Both the position numbers and the translations under genes were made by a program. The notes beneath the pieces are model-generated. The model was not told the origin of the DNA. It worked only from the letters and a program-made list of their open reading frames with translations, and did no database searches. 7,468 nucleotides of DNA from Bacteroidota bacterium (GTDB lineage: Bacteria; Bacteroidota; Bacteroidia; Chitinophagales; Chitinophagaceae): contig JANYAL010000048.1 in NCBI GenBank assembly GCA_025361325.1, positions 1 through 7,468 of the forward strand, given 5' to 3'. This document shows positions 1-6,989 of this stretch, one piece after another (the first letter of the stretch is position 1; each line of letters begins with the position of its first letter).

Positions 1-90
1 TAAATCTACTGACTGCCAGCCTTTTTTATCAAATTCTGCAGCCCAGCATTTCAAAACATGCTAGATCCATGCAGCTGAAAAAGCCAGAGA

Positions 91-162
91 AAAACCCGGT
101 TAAACAGGGTAATAGTCGGCTTCTTTTAGTACCTTTGTCGCCCCGTTAAAAAACCCGGGTTA
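91..162 (+). repeat. Imperfect direct repeat flanking the rpsA promoter
   Basis: AAAACCCGGTTA occurs at 91-102 and AAAACCCGGGTTA at 150-162, one base apart in length, on either side of the -7 element at 130-137. The core of the second copy, AACCCGGGTT (152-161), is a perfect 10-base palindrome ending five bases before the rpsA ATG, where the ribosome would sit. CCCG at 142-145 could also pair with CGGG at 156-159. The repeat itself is plainly visible; a regulatory role is inference and chance is possible. Confidence 0.45.
130..137 (+). promoter_or_regulatory. Candidate -7 promoter element of rpsA
   Basis: TACCTTTG fits the Bacteroidota housekeeping -7 consensus TAnnTTTG exactly. Transcription would start near 143-146, giving a leader of only about 20-25 bases before the ATG at 167. 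A good -33 element (TTTG or TTG) is not visible about 20 bases upstream; GGTTAAAC at 99-106 is the nearest weak candidate. No Shine-Dalgarno sequence follows. Confidence 0.6.
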
Positions 163-166
163 TTTT

Positions 167-2200
167 ATGTCATTCAATATTTTTAAACAATTAAACGCAG
201 ATGCACAGGAAGCTTCAGCCAGCCATGCCGCTGAAACTGCTGCGACAACAAATGTGCCTGTTGAAGGATCAGAAACTATAGTACCCCAAACCGAAGATGT
301 TGTTAACATTGAGATCAAACCAACGGTTGAAGAAACCCTTGTAAGTGCCCATGATGATTTTGACTGGAGTGTTGATAAACGCAATGTGACCAGTTATACT
401 GCAGATGAAAAATCAAGGTACGACAAGGTATACGACAACACGTTTAAACAGATCAATGACGGAGAGATGATCCAGGCCACGGTTGAATCTCTTACCAAGA
501 CCGATGCTGTGGTGAATATCGGATTCAAAAGCGATGGATTGATATCCCTTAACGAATTCAGAGATGTTCCCGGTGGCGTTAAAGTGGGTGATATTATTGA
601 AGTGATGGTAGTTGAAAAAGAAGACCGTGAAGGTAACCTGCACTTAAGCCGTAAGAATGCAAGGACCACCAGGGCCTGGGAGCGAATCGTAGAAGTGAAC
701 AAGACCGGGGAGATCGTAACCGGAGTGGTAACAAGTAAGACCAAGGGAGGACTGATCGTTGATGTATTTGGTATGGAGACCTTTTTACCCGGCTCACAGA
801 TAGATGTAAAGCCTGTTACGGATTATGACCAGTTTGTTGGCAAGACGATGGAATTCAAAGTGGTGAAGATCAATGAGGCCATAAAGAATGCCGTGGTATC
901 GCATAAAGCTTTAATAGAAAGCGATATTGAAGCACAACGGGCTGAGATCATGGGTAAATTGGAAAAAGGCCAGGTACTGGAAGGAACCATCAAGAACATT
1001 ACGGATTTTGGTGCATTCCTTGACCTGGGAGGACTTGACGGTTTGCTTTATATAACTGATATTTCATGGGGACGTATCAATCATCCCACTGAAGTATTGA
1101 AAATGGACCAGAAACTGAACGTAGTTGTACTGGATTTTGACGATGATAAAAAACGTATCAGCCTGGGACTGAAACAACTAACCCCTCATCCCTGGGATAC
1201 CCTTACAGAGAACCTGAAAGAAGGTGAGATCGTAAAAGGTAAAGTGGTAAATATAGAAGATTACGGAGCATTTCTGGAGATAATGCCTGGTGTAGAAGGG
1301 CTGGTGCATGTAAGTGAGATCACCTGGGCAAACACACCAATCAACGCGAAAGAATTTTTCAAACTGGGAGATGAATACGAGGCCAAAGTAGTGACCCTGG
1401 ACAAGGAAACCCGCAAAATGAGCCTTTCCATCAAACAGATGACAGAAGATCCCTGGAGCACGATTGAACAGAATTTCCCTGAAGGCAGTAAACATATGGG
1501 TGTTGTGAAGAACATCACACCTTATGGTGTATTCGTCGAATTGGCTACGGGCATCGGTGGTATGATCCATATCAGCGACCTCAGCTGGCTGAAGCGCTTC
1601 AATAATCCCAATGAATATACAAAAGTTGGTAATCAAATAGATGTGGTTATCATGCATATTGACAAGGACAGCCGCAAACTGCAATTGGGCCATAAGCAGA
1701 TCGAAGAGGATCCCTGGAATACACTGGAGTCTACCTTCCCAGTCGGCAGCATTCACGAAGGCACTGTTATAAAAAAGGATGACAAAGGTGCTTTGGTGCA
1801 GTTACCTTACGGTTTGGAAGGCTTTGCCCCGGCACGTCACCTGACCAAGGAAGACGGAAAAGTTATCGCTGCTGATGAAATTGCTAAATTTGTAGTGATT
1901 GAATTCGACCGCAATGACAAACGTATCATTTTAAGCCATTCCCGTTCATGGGAACAGGTGATTGAAGAGGAGAAACAGGCAGTAATGAAAGAAAAGAAAG
2001 CAGATGCTGAAGTAACCAAGAAAGCAGTGAAGAACCTGCAGAGTAAAGTGGAAAAATCCACGCTTGGTGACCTGGGTGTACTTGCAAACCTCAAAGCTAA
2101 AATGGAAAGCGATGCCGCATCAGTAGCAACTTCAGCTTCTGTTACGCCGGTTCCTACTGCATCAGCTCCTGAAACACCAGAAGAGCCAAAAGCAGAATAA
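167..2200 (+). CDS. rpsA: 30S ribosomal protein S1
   Basis: Ribosomal protein S1, the large mRNA-binding protein of the 30S subunit. The 677-residue product has six S1 (OB-fold) domains at about 98-163, 180-248, 266-336, 351-423, 438-510 and 525-592. Domains 3-5 are the most canonical, with DFGAFLDL, DYGAFLEI and PYGVFVEL followed by a DISW/EITW/DLSW motif. The linkers after domains 3, 4 and 5 carry HPW, DPW and DPW with tryptophans at 343, 430 and 517, an exact 87-residue period that also shows as ATCCCTGG every 261 bases. The protein is longer than E. coli S1 (557 residues) because of an acidic, Ala/Glu-rich N-terminal extension of about 95 residues and a charged, then Pro/Ala/Glu-rich tail from about 594. 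The ATG at 167 follows a good promoter; no Shine-Dalgarno sequence is present. It appears to be a single-gene unit closed by the terminator at 2220-2255. Confidence 0.97.
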   Translation: MSFNIFKQLNADAQEASASHAAETAATTNVPVEGSETIVPQTEDVVNIEIKPTVEETLVSAHDDFDWSVDKRNVTSYTADEKSRYDKVYDNTFKQINDGEMIQATVESLTKTDAVVNIGFKSDGLISLNEFRDVPGGVKVGDIIEVMVVEKEDREGNLHLSRKNARTTRAWERIVEVNKTGEIVTGVVTSKTKGGLIVDVFGMETFLPGSQIDVKPVTDYDQFVGKTMEFKVVKINEAIKNAVVSHKALIESDIEAQRAEIMGKLEKGQVLEGTIKNITDFGAFLDLGGLDGLLYITDISWGRINHPTEVLKMDQKLNVVVLDFDDDKKRISLGLKQLTPHPWDTLTENLKEGEIVKGKVVNIEDYGAFLEIMPGVEGLVHVSEITWANTPINAKEFFKLGDEYEAKVVTLDKETRKMSLSIKQMTEDPWSTIEQNFPEGSKHMGVVKNITPYGVFVELATGIGGMIHISDLSWLKRFNNPNEYTKVGNQIDVVIMHIDKDSRKLQLGHKQIEEDPWNTLESTFPVGSIHEGTVIKKDDKGALVQLPYGLEGFAPARHLTKEDGKVIAADEIAKFVVIEFDRNDKRIILSHSRSWEQVIEEEKQAVMKEKKADAEVTKKAVKNLQSKVEKSTLGDLGVLANLKAKMESDAASVATSASVTPVPTASAPETPEEPKAE

Positions 2201-2219
2201 TACAGAACAGTATCATATG

Positions 2220-2255
2220 AAAGATCCCATCACTTGTTGATGGGATCTTTTTTTT
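2220..2255 (+). terminator. Intrinsic terminator after rpsA
   Basis: AAGATCCCATCA (2221-2232) pairs perfectly with TGATGGGATCTT (2238-2249) around the loop CTTGT, and A2220-T2250 can extend the stem to 13 pairs. An uninterrupted T run covers 2248-2255. It lies 20 bases after the rpsA stop. On the minus strand the hairpin is not followed by a T run, so it should act mainly on rpsA and not on the convergent OmpA-domain gene. Confidence 0.93.
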
Positions 2256-2300
2256 CAGACAGGACAGTTAACAAGTTAAGATTGTTAATTTTTAAATAGG

Positions 2301-3011
2301 TCAATCCAGTATTTTCACCTCGGTCCTCCGATTCTGGGCCCTCCCCTCAACAGTTTTATTACTTGCAATAGCCACAGTCATACCATAACCTTTAGCCGTG
2401 ACTCTGGCCGGGTCAATGCCTTTGGTAAGCAGGTATGCCCTAACCGTATTGGCCCTGGCCTCGGAGAGAACCAGATTGGACCTTGCACTTCCCACATTGT
2501 CGGTATGGCCCCCCAGTTCAATTTTCTCATCTTCCTTTCGTTGAAGGTATGCAACAAGTTCGTCCAGCACGGTATAAGATTCCGGTTGCAGGGTGGCTTT
2601 GCCTGTTTCGAAATTACAATTGTCGAGGATAAAACTTTTTGCGGGCAAAAACTGGATATCCACTTTAAAAGGGTTCTTATAATAGGCATTCCCGGTAAGT
2701 GCGGGTATATCAAGCACATTATAGCTTGTGGAATCCTTGAAACCCAGGATAAATATCTCATATTTGGCGCCAGCAGGCAGTCGTATGGAAAAACGACCCG
2801 TTGAATCCGTCAATCCCTCATACTCTTTTCCGTTGACAGAGCTTTTGAAAACAACAATTTCACTGTTCAGGATATTCCCCTTAAAATCAGTCATATACAC
2901 ATTCACCGGGGCGTCCTTTGGTATACTGGCATTCTGAATAGTCCCATTCTGGCTCCAGCCTTTTCCGGATAAGACCAACGCCAGGATCATATATAATAGT
3001 TTTCGGTTCAT
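2301..3011 (-). CDS. Secreted OmpA-family peptidoglycan-binding protein
   Basis: Probable periplasmic or outer-membrane-associated protein of 236 residues that anchors to peptidoglycan. The ATG at 3011 is preferred over the in-frame ATG at 3071 because it opens directly with a signal peptide: MNRK, a hydrophobic run LLYMILALVLS (5-15), and likely cleavage near GWS-Q at residues 18-21. No lipobox cysteine is visible. Residues about 35-105 look like a small beta-sandwich of the carboxypeptidase-regulatory or CNA_B type (FKGNILNSEIVVF, then DSTGRFSIRLPAG). Residues about 122-234 form an OmpA C-terminal domain with GHTDNVG (168-174), LSEARA (182-187), GYG (208-210) and GRAQNRRTE (223-231). D171 and R186 correspond to the Asp and Arg that bind diaminopimelate in OmpA domains. 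There is no beta-barrel, so it is not a classical OmpA porin. Partner and exact role are unknown. It lies downstream of tgt on the same strand, 144 bases away. Confidence 0.88.
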   Translation of the reverse strand: MNRKLLYMILALVLSGKGWSQNGTIQNASIPKDAPVNVYMTDFKGNILNSEIVVFKSSVNGKEYEGLTDSTGRFSIRLPAGAKYEIFILGFKDSTSYNVLDIPALTGNAYYKNPFKVDIQFLPAKSFILDNCNFETGKATLQPESYTVLDELVAYLQRKEDEKIELGGHTDNVGSARSNLVLSEARANTVRAYLLTKGIDPARVTAKGYGMTVAIASNKTVEGRAQNRRTEVKILD

Positions 3012-3033
3012 AACTGATATATTGAGATTAGGA

Positions 3034-3041
3034 TAAAGATA
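3034..3041 (-). promoter_or_regulatory. Possible -7 element for the OmpA-domain gene
   Basis: Read on the minus strand this is TATCTTTA, one base off the Bacteroidota -7 consensus TAnnTTTG, 22 bases before the preferred ATG. I could not find a convincing -33 element at the right spacing, and the region is very AT-rich, so a chance match is quite possible. Confidence 0.25.
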
Positions 3042-3155
3042 AAAAATAAAAATACGTAATTCATTTTTCAATTATTATGCCAAAATATTACTGGAAATGA
3101 GGTTTCAGGGGAAACTAAATGCGTAGAAATGGAAAAGTGCCAAGACAAGCTGCTT

Positions 3156-4295
3156 TTACAACTTCTCCTGTAATCGTACAACCATCTCTTGTTTCCAAAC
3201 CTTGAAATCACCTGCAATGATGTGTTGACGGGCATTTACCATGAGCCAGCTGTAAAAGGCAAGGTTGTGTACACTGGCTATGGTCAGCGCGAGATATTCC
3301 TTTGATTTCATCAAATGGCGAAGGTATGCTTTGGAATAAAAGTTACTCATTTCACAAGGTAACCCTTCATCGATTGGCGAAAAATCCTTTTCCCATTTCT
3401 TATTGTCTATATTTATCACTCCACGGGTGGTGAACAACATAGCGTTACGGCCATTCCGAGTTGGCATTACACAATCGAACATATCAACACCAAGCTCAAT
3501 ACATTCCAATATATTCCAGGGAGTGCCGACGCCCATCAGGTAACGTGGTTTTTGCGGAGGTAGGATATCACAGCAGAGTTTGGTGAATTCATACATCATC
3601 TCTACCGGCTCACCCACACTCAAACCGCCTATTGCATTGCCGGCGGCGTTCTTGCCTGCAATGAATTCTGCAGATGCTTTACGGAGATCAGGGTAAGTGC
3701 CCCCCTGTACGATTGGGAACAGGGTTTGCGTGTATCCGTATTTGTCAGGTGTAGAATCAAAACGTGCAAAACACCTGTCAAGCCAGCGATGAGTGAGTTC
3801 CATACTGTCCCTGGCATAAGCAAATTCGCTGGGATAGGGCGGACATTCATCAAACGCCATCACGATATCGGCGCCAATGATCCGCTGAATATCCATGACC
3901 TTTTCCGGGGTGAATAAATGTTTACTGCCGTCGATATGGCTCTGGAACAGGGCACCTTCTTCCGTCAATTTCCTGTTATTGGCCAGGGAGAACACCTGGT
4001 AACCGCCACTGTCCGTAAGTATGGGTTTGTTCCATCCGGTGAACCGGTGCAGTCCCCCGGCATCCTCCAGTACTTCAAGCCCAGGCCTCAGGTACAAATG
4101 ATAAGTATTGCCCAGAATGATCTGTGCGTGTATCTCCGTTTCCAGTTGTTGCTGGGTAACTGCTTTCACGCTCCCCGCTGTACCAACTGGCATAAAGACC
4201 GGAGTCAGTATTTCTCCATGGTCAGAAGTTAATTTTCCGGCTCGCGCACCTGACCAGTTATCTATCGCATTGATTTCAAATTGTAAAACTGCCAT
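3156..4295 (-). CDS. tgt: Queuine/preQ1 tRNA-guanine transglycosylase
   Basis: Replaces guanine 34 in the anticodon of GUN tRNAs (Asp, Asn, His, Tyr) with preQ1, the base-exchange step of queuosine formation. The product has 379 residues, normal for bacterial Tgt, and is collinear with the family throughout. Visible motifs are ILTDSGGYQVFSL (92-104, general base D95), DECPP (149-153), PIVQGG (194-199), GGLSVGE (223-229, base recognition) and GVDMFDCVMPTRNGRN (269-284, nucleophile D274). The zinc site is degenerate: where E. coli has Cys302, Cys304, Cys307 and His333, this protein aligns L312, C314, S317 and H343, so two of three cysteines are gone. From memory, other Bacteroidota Tgt proteins also lack these cysteines, so this is probably a lineage trait and not inactivation. 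The ATG at 4295 gives a normal N-terminus. No queuosine-biosynthesis partner is in the window, and no preQ1 riboswitch was recognised. Confidence 0.96.
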   Translation of the reverse strand: MAVLQFEINAIDNWSGARAGKLTSDHGEILTPVFMPVGTAGSVKAVTQQQLETEIHAQIILGNTYHLYLRPGLEVLEDAGGLHRFTGWNKPILTDSGGYQVFSLANNRKLTEEGALFQSHIDGSKHLFTPEKVMDIQRIIGADIVMAFDECPPYPSEFAYARDSMELTHRWLDRCFARFDSTPDKYGYTQTLFPIVQGGTYPDLRKASAEFIAGKNAAGNAIGGLSVGEPVEMMYEFTKLCCDILPPQKPRYLMGVGTPWNILECIELGVDMFDCVMPTRNGRNAMLFTTRGVINIDNKKWEKDFSPIDEGLPCEMSNFYSKAYLRHLMKSKEYLALTIASVHNLAFYSWLMVNARQHIIAGDFKVWKQEMVVRLQEKL

Positions 4296-4308
4296 GAGGT
4301 TAAAGATT

Positions 4309-4316
4309 TAAAGATA
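4309..4316 (-). promoter_or_regulatory. Possible -7 element for tgt
   Basis: TATCTTTA on the minus strand, one base off TAnnTTTG and identical to the octamer proposed for the OmpA-domain gene. It lies 13 bases before the tgt ATG, so the leader would be only about 5-8 bases. No clear -33 element is seen. The octamer sits in a short tandem repeat (TAAAGATT then TAAAGATA on the plus strand), which weakens the call. Confidence 0.3.
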
Positions 4317-4405
4317 GCGATGTGATATGAACCAGCTGTTTTATGAAGAATATTGCATATTGTCCGTAATCCCTCATTTTGCCTTTTGAGTTGTATTTTT
4401 ACATA

Positions 4406-5530
4406 ATGAATTTTATGCACTGGTGGCAAATATTGTTTTATTTATTTTGCCTAATTACCCTGATCCAGGTCTTTTATTATCTTTTTTTCTTTTCCAGACT
4501 TGCATTTTACAAAGCAACCGGAAAACAGCCGTCCAGCCAAACACACCCGGTATCCGTGATTGTATGTGCCCGTGATGAAGCAGCAAATTTAGCGAAAAAT
4601 CTTCCGGGTTTATTGGTTCAGCAATACCGGACCACGCATGAAGTGATCGTAGTGGATGATAACTCCTTTGATGATAGCAAGTATTTTCTGGAAGAGCTGA
4701 GAAAGACTTTTAAACATCTTCATGTTGTGGAACTCAAACAAGAAGCCAAGTTCATCCCAGGTAAAAAATTCCCGTTAAGTATAGGCATCAAGACGGCCAA
4801 ATATGAGGTTTTACTTCTTACCGATGCGGATTGTGTACCCGCTAGTGAATACTGGATAGACAAAATGCAACAGACCTATGATGACAAAACGGAGATTGTG
4901 CTTGGATATGGAGCTTATTTTAGAAAGAAAGGATTATTGAACCGACTTATCCGCTGGGAAACTTTCCATACAGCCCTTCAGTATTTCTCATATTCCCTTG
5001 CCGGCATTCCTTATATGGGTGTAGGCAGGAACCTGAGTTACAAAAAAGAGGTATTTTTCCGGCACAAAGGATTTACTTCTCACAATCATATATCCAGTGG
5101 TGATGACGATCTCTTCATTAATATGGCTTCAACAAAGAAAAATACCAGGATCAATATTGACCCTGCGACCTTCACAATCAGTGAACCTCCGCGATCTTGG
5201 TTTCAATGGATGAAACAAAAGCACCGACATTACAGCACCGGAAAATATTATAAGTCACTACACAAATTTCTGTTGGGACTATATGCCCTTTCTTATTTCA
5301 TCTATTTTCCTGTCATGACAGGTGTGATTTTATTTTACAGCTGGGAACAAGCTTTTTTCGTCTTTGGTATACGTTTTATCATACAAGCTATTATTTTGTT
5401 TCCATGTATGAAAAAATTAAAGGTAAACGACCTTTACCCATGGTTTTTGATGATCGATATCATGATGTTCTTTTATTATCTTGTCTTTGCGGTCACATTA
5501 GTCAAAAAACCAAAGCCAGCCTGGAAATAA
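4406..5530 (+). CDS. Membrane-bound family-2 glycosyltransferase
   Basis: Probable inverting GT-A (GT2 family) enzyme that transfers a sugar from a nucleotide donor onto an envelope acceptor at the inner face of the membrane; donor and acceptor cannot be told from sequence. The product has 374 residues. A membrane segment spans about 8-30, followed by the catalytic domain with VSVIVCARDEA (49-59), VVDDNSFDDS (82-91), the metal-binding DAD (140-142) and a GDDD motif (232-235) where the catalytic base is expected. A QKHRH element (271-275) stands where processive enzymes have QxxRW. Three further hydrophobic segments lie at about 288-311, 313-333 and 346-366, with a Lys-rich C-terminus. The ATG at 4406 is chosen over an in-frame TTG at 4379; a second ATG at 4415 is also possible. 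It is divergent from tgt and 56 bases upstream of rsmG with no terminator between, so the two may share a transcript. Confidence 0.88.
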   Translation: MNFMHWWQILFYLFCLITLIQVFYYLFFFSRLAFYKATGKQPSSQTHPVSVIVCARDEAANLAKNLPGLLVQQYRTTHEVIVVDDNSFDDSKYFLEELRKTFKHLHVVELKQEAKFIPGKKFPLSIGIKTAKYEVLLLTDADCVPASEYWIDKMQQTYDDKTEIVLGYGAYFRKKGLLNRLIRWETFHTALQYFSYSLAGIPYMGVGRNLSYKKEVFFRHKGFTSHNHISSGDDDLFINMASTKKNTRINIDPATFTISEPPRSWFQWMKQKHRHYSTGKYYKSLHKFLLGLYALSYFIYFPVMTGVILFYSWEQAFFVFGIRFIIQAIILFPCMKKLKVNDLYPWFLMIDIMMFFYYLVFAVTLVKKPKPAWK

Positions 5531-5586
5531 GTATTAACATTTCCATTGTCCAGCGAATTAACTTTTAACCTATAAATACCGGATCA

Positions 5587-6231
5587 TTGGAATTACTCTT
5601 AAAATATTTTGATGAATTTACTGAAGTTCAGTCATGCCAATTTGCTGCATTGCAGGATTTGTATACTGATTGGAATAGTAAAATAAACGTAATATCCAGG
5701 AAAGACATTTATAATTTTTATGAACATCATGTTTTGCATTCCCTGGCCATTGCTGCCCGTTATGAATTCTTACCCGGCATGGAAATATTGGACCTAGGTT
5801 GCGGAGGTGGTTTCCCTGGAATACCACTTGCCATATTTTTTCCGAAAACGCAGTTTTACCTTGTTGATTGTATTCAAAAGAAATTGAGGGTAGTTGCAGA
5901 GATTGCGAGAAATATTGGACTTAAAAACATAATCACCCAACATACCCGTGCTGAAGACATCAAGAACAGGAAATTTGATACTGTCATCTCCCGTGCAGTT
6001 GCACCACTGGAAGATTTATGGAAGTGGAGTCGCCCCATACTGAAAAAAAACATCCGTTCCGACGACCGTGAAGAGATACCCAATGGACTAATCTGTTTAA
6101 AGGGAGGCGACCTCACTACGGAAATATATAAAAGCGGTCTTAAACCTTATATCTGGGAAATAATCAAATTATTCAATGAGAAATACTTTAGCCAAAAATA
6201 CCTCCTTTATGTTCCATTGAAAGGGAAGTGA
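5587..6231 (+). CDS. rsmG: 16S rRNA (guanine527-N7)-methyltransferase
   Basis: SAM-dependent methyltransferase that makes m7G527 in 16S rRNA, near the decoding site; loss of this enzyme gives low-level streptomycin resistance in other bacteria. The product has 214 residues, usual for RsmG. Motifs are INVISRKD (33-40) and YEHHVLHSLAIA (45-56), typical of the family, then the SAM-binding loop DLGCGGGFPGIPLA (69-82), acidic D94 at the end of strand 2, FDTVISRAVAPL (130-141) and LKGGD (171-175). The start is TTG at 5587: the upstream in-frame stop is at 5566-5568, no ATG or GTG lies between, and the first in-frame ATG (5779, residue 65) would remove the conserved N-terminal region just before the SAM loop. 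The residues after the TTG match the usual RsmG N-terminus. No Shine-Dalgarno sequence is seen. It follows the glycosyltransferase by 56 bases. Confidence 0.95.
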   Translation: MELLLKYFDEFTEVQSCQFAALQDLYTDWNSKINVISRKDIYNFYEHHVLHSLAIAARYEFLPGMEILDLGCGGGFPGIPLAIFFPKTQFYLVDCIQKKLRVVAEIARNIGLKNIITQHTRAEDIKNRKFDTVISRAVAPLEDLWKWSRPILKKNIRSDDREEIPNGLICLKGGDLTTEIYKSGLKPYIWEIIKLFNEKYFSQKYLLYVPLKGK

Positions 6232-6242
6232 ACTAGTATAGC

Positions 6243-6269
6243 ATATTACCACTTTATGGTATTGTTTTT
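6243..6269 (+). terminator. Weak candidate terminator after rsmG
   Basis: TACCA (6247-6251) pairs with TGGTA (6257-6261) around CTTTA, with about three more pairs below a T-T mismatch, followed by TTGTTTTT. It lies 12 bases after the rsmG stop and 28 bases before the response-regulator ATG. The stem is short and AT-rich, so read-through into the next gene is plausible. Confidence 0.4.
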
Positions 6270-6296
6270 CCAAATTAATTGATGAAGTTTTACATT

Positions 6297-6935
6297 ATGA
6301 ATGAAATACGTGTTTCCATAGTTGAAGACAACAATGATATCCGTAAAGCCCTGGAACAAATCATTGAATCTAGTAATGACTATATCCTTGCAGGAACCTG
6401 CTCAAATGGCGAAGAGGCATTGATCAAAATACCCATATTTAACCCAAATGTAGAGCTAATGGATATCGGGCTCGGAGGTATCAGCGGTATTGAAGTTGTC
6501 AGAAAGTTAAAAATATCATATCCAGGCCTACTATTTATGATGTGCACAATCTATGATGAAGATGAAAAGATTTTTGAGGCTTTAAGGGCAGGAGCAAATG
6601 GGTATGTTTTAAAGAAAACCTCACCTGCCAAATTACTTGAAGGTATCAAAGAACTGATTAAGGGTGGGGCGCCAATGAGCAGCCAAATTGCCAGTAAAGT
6701 GGTTACGGCATTTCAACAAAGACCTGCTCTACTCAATCAGGATACAGCCCTGGATATTCTTTCGCGCAAGGAAAAAGAGATCCTGAAAATGCTCTCTACC
6801 GGCCTTTTATATAAAGAGATTGCAGAAAATTTATCCATCAGTGCCGAAACAGTACGCAAGCATGTTTACCATGTTTATGAGAAACTGAACGTCAGTAACC
6901 GCATCGAAGATGTAAATAAATTCTATGGAAGATGA
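6297..6935 (+). CDS. NarL/FixJ-type response regulator (REC-HTH LuxR)
   Basis: DNA-binding response regulator, 212 residues, complete. The receiver domain spans about 4-120: acidic pair E10-D11, phosphoacceptor D56 in LMDIGLGGISG (54-64), T84 in MMCTIYDED, and K106 in GYVLKKTSP. The LuxR/GerE helix-turn-helix spans about 152-210: LSRKEKEILKML, then YKEIAENLSISAETVRKHV as the recognition unit, ending in NRIEDVNKFYGR. All residues needed for phosphorylation are present. The loop after D56 reads GLGG where most relatives read xLPG, so the usual proline is glycine (G60). The ATG at 6297 is chosen because the receiver strand begins right after it; an in-frame ATG at 6282 and TTG at 6279 would add five or six residues of no clear use. 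No histidine kinase is in the window, so the input signal and targets are unknown. It may be transcribed alone or by read-through from rsmG. Confidence 0.93.
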   Translation: MNEIRVSIVEDNNDIRKALEQIIESSNDYILAGTCSNGEEALIKIPIFNPNVELMDIGLGGISGIEVVRKLKISYPGLLFMMCTIYDEDEKIFEALRAGANGYVLKKTSPAKLLEGIKELIKGGAPMSSQIASKVVTAFQQRPALLNQDTALDILSRKEKEILKMLSTGLLYKEIAENLSISAETVRKHVYHVYEKLNVSNRIEDVNKFYGR

Positions 6936-6971
6936 GGGGTGAAATAGTTAACTTATATCCAATTCCACATT

Positions 6972-6989
6972 ATGAAAAAGCTTTTTCAT
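6972..6989. repeat. Perfect 18-base palindrome between convergent genes
   Basis: ATGAAAAAGCTTTTTCAT is its own reverse complement. As RNA it could fold with a 7-pair AT-rich stem and an AGCT loop on either strand. It lies 36 bases after the response-regulator stop and about 65 bases beyond the acetyltransferase stop, so it could be a weak bidirectional 3'-end structure or a protein-binding site. It lacks the GC-rich stem and T run of a standard intrinsic terminator. Confidence 0.5.

Noticed and set aside
2..149. Open plus-strand frames running in from the left edge (frame ending at 62-64, and another ending at 147-149) that could be the tail of an upstream gene.
   Set aside because: Neither translation resembles a protein family I know, the longer one runs through the rpsA promoter, and short open stretches are expected by chance. 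A minus-strand ORF from 70 leftwards stops after 13 codons.
1188..1717. ATCCCTGG repeated at 1188, 1449 and 1710, spaced exactly 261 bases.
   Set aside because: This reflects the tandem S1 domains and their HPW/DPW linkers in rpsA, a known family feature, and is not a separate DNA element.
1178..1756. A 192-codon minus-strand ORF inside rpsA.
   Set aside because: It lies wholly within the well-supported S1 coding region and gives no recognisable protein, so it is an antisense shadow.
2268..2288. Inverted repeat TTAACAA/TTGTTAA as a terminator for the OmpA-domain gene.
   Set aside because: The stem is seven AT-rich pairs and no T run follows on the minus strand; too weak to call.
3012..3071. 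A 20-residue N-terminal extension of the OmpA-domain protein from ATG 3071.
   Set aside because: It would put a long odd leader before a good signal peptide; the ATG at 3011 explains the sequence better.
3101..3117. Small hairpin GTTTC/GAAAC downstream of tgt as a terminator.
   Set aside because: Only five or six pairs, with no T run on the tgt strand.
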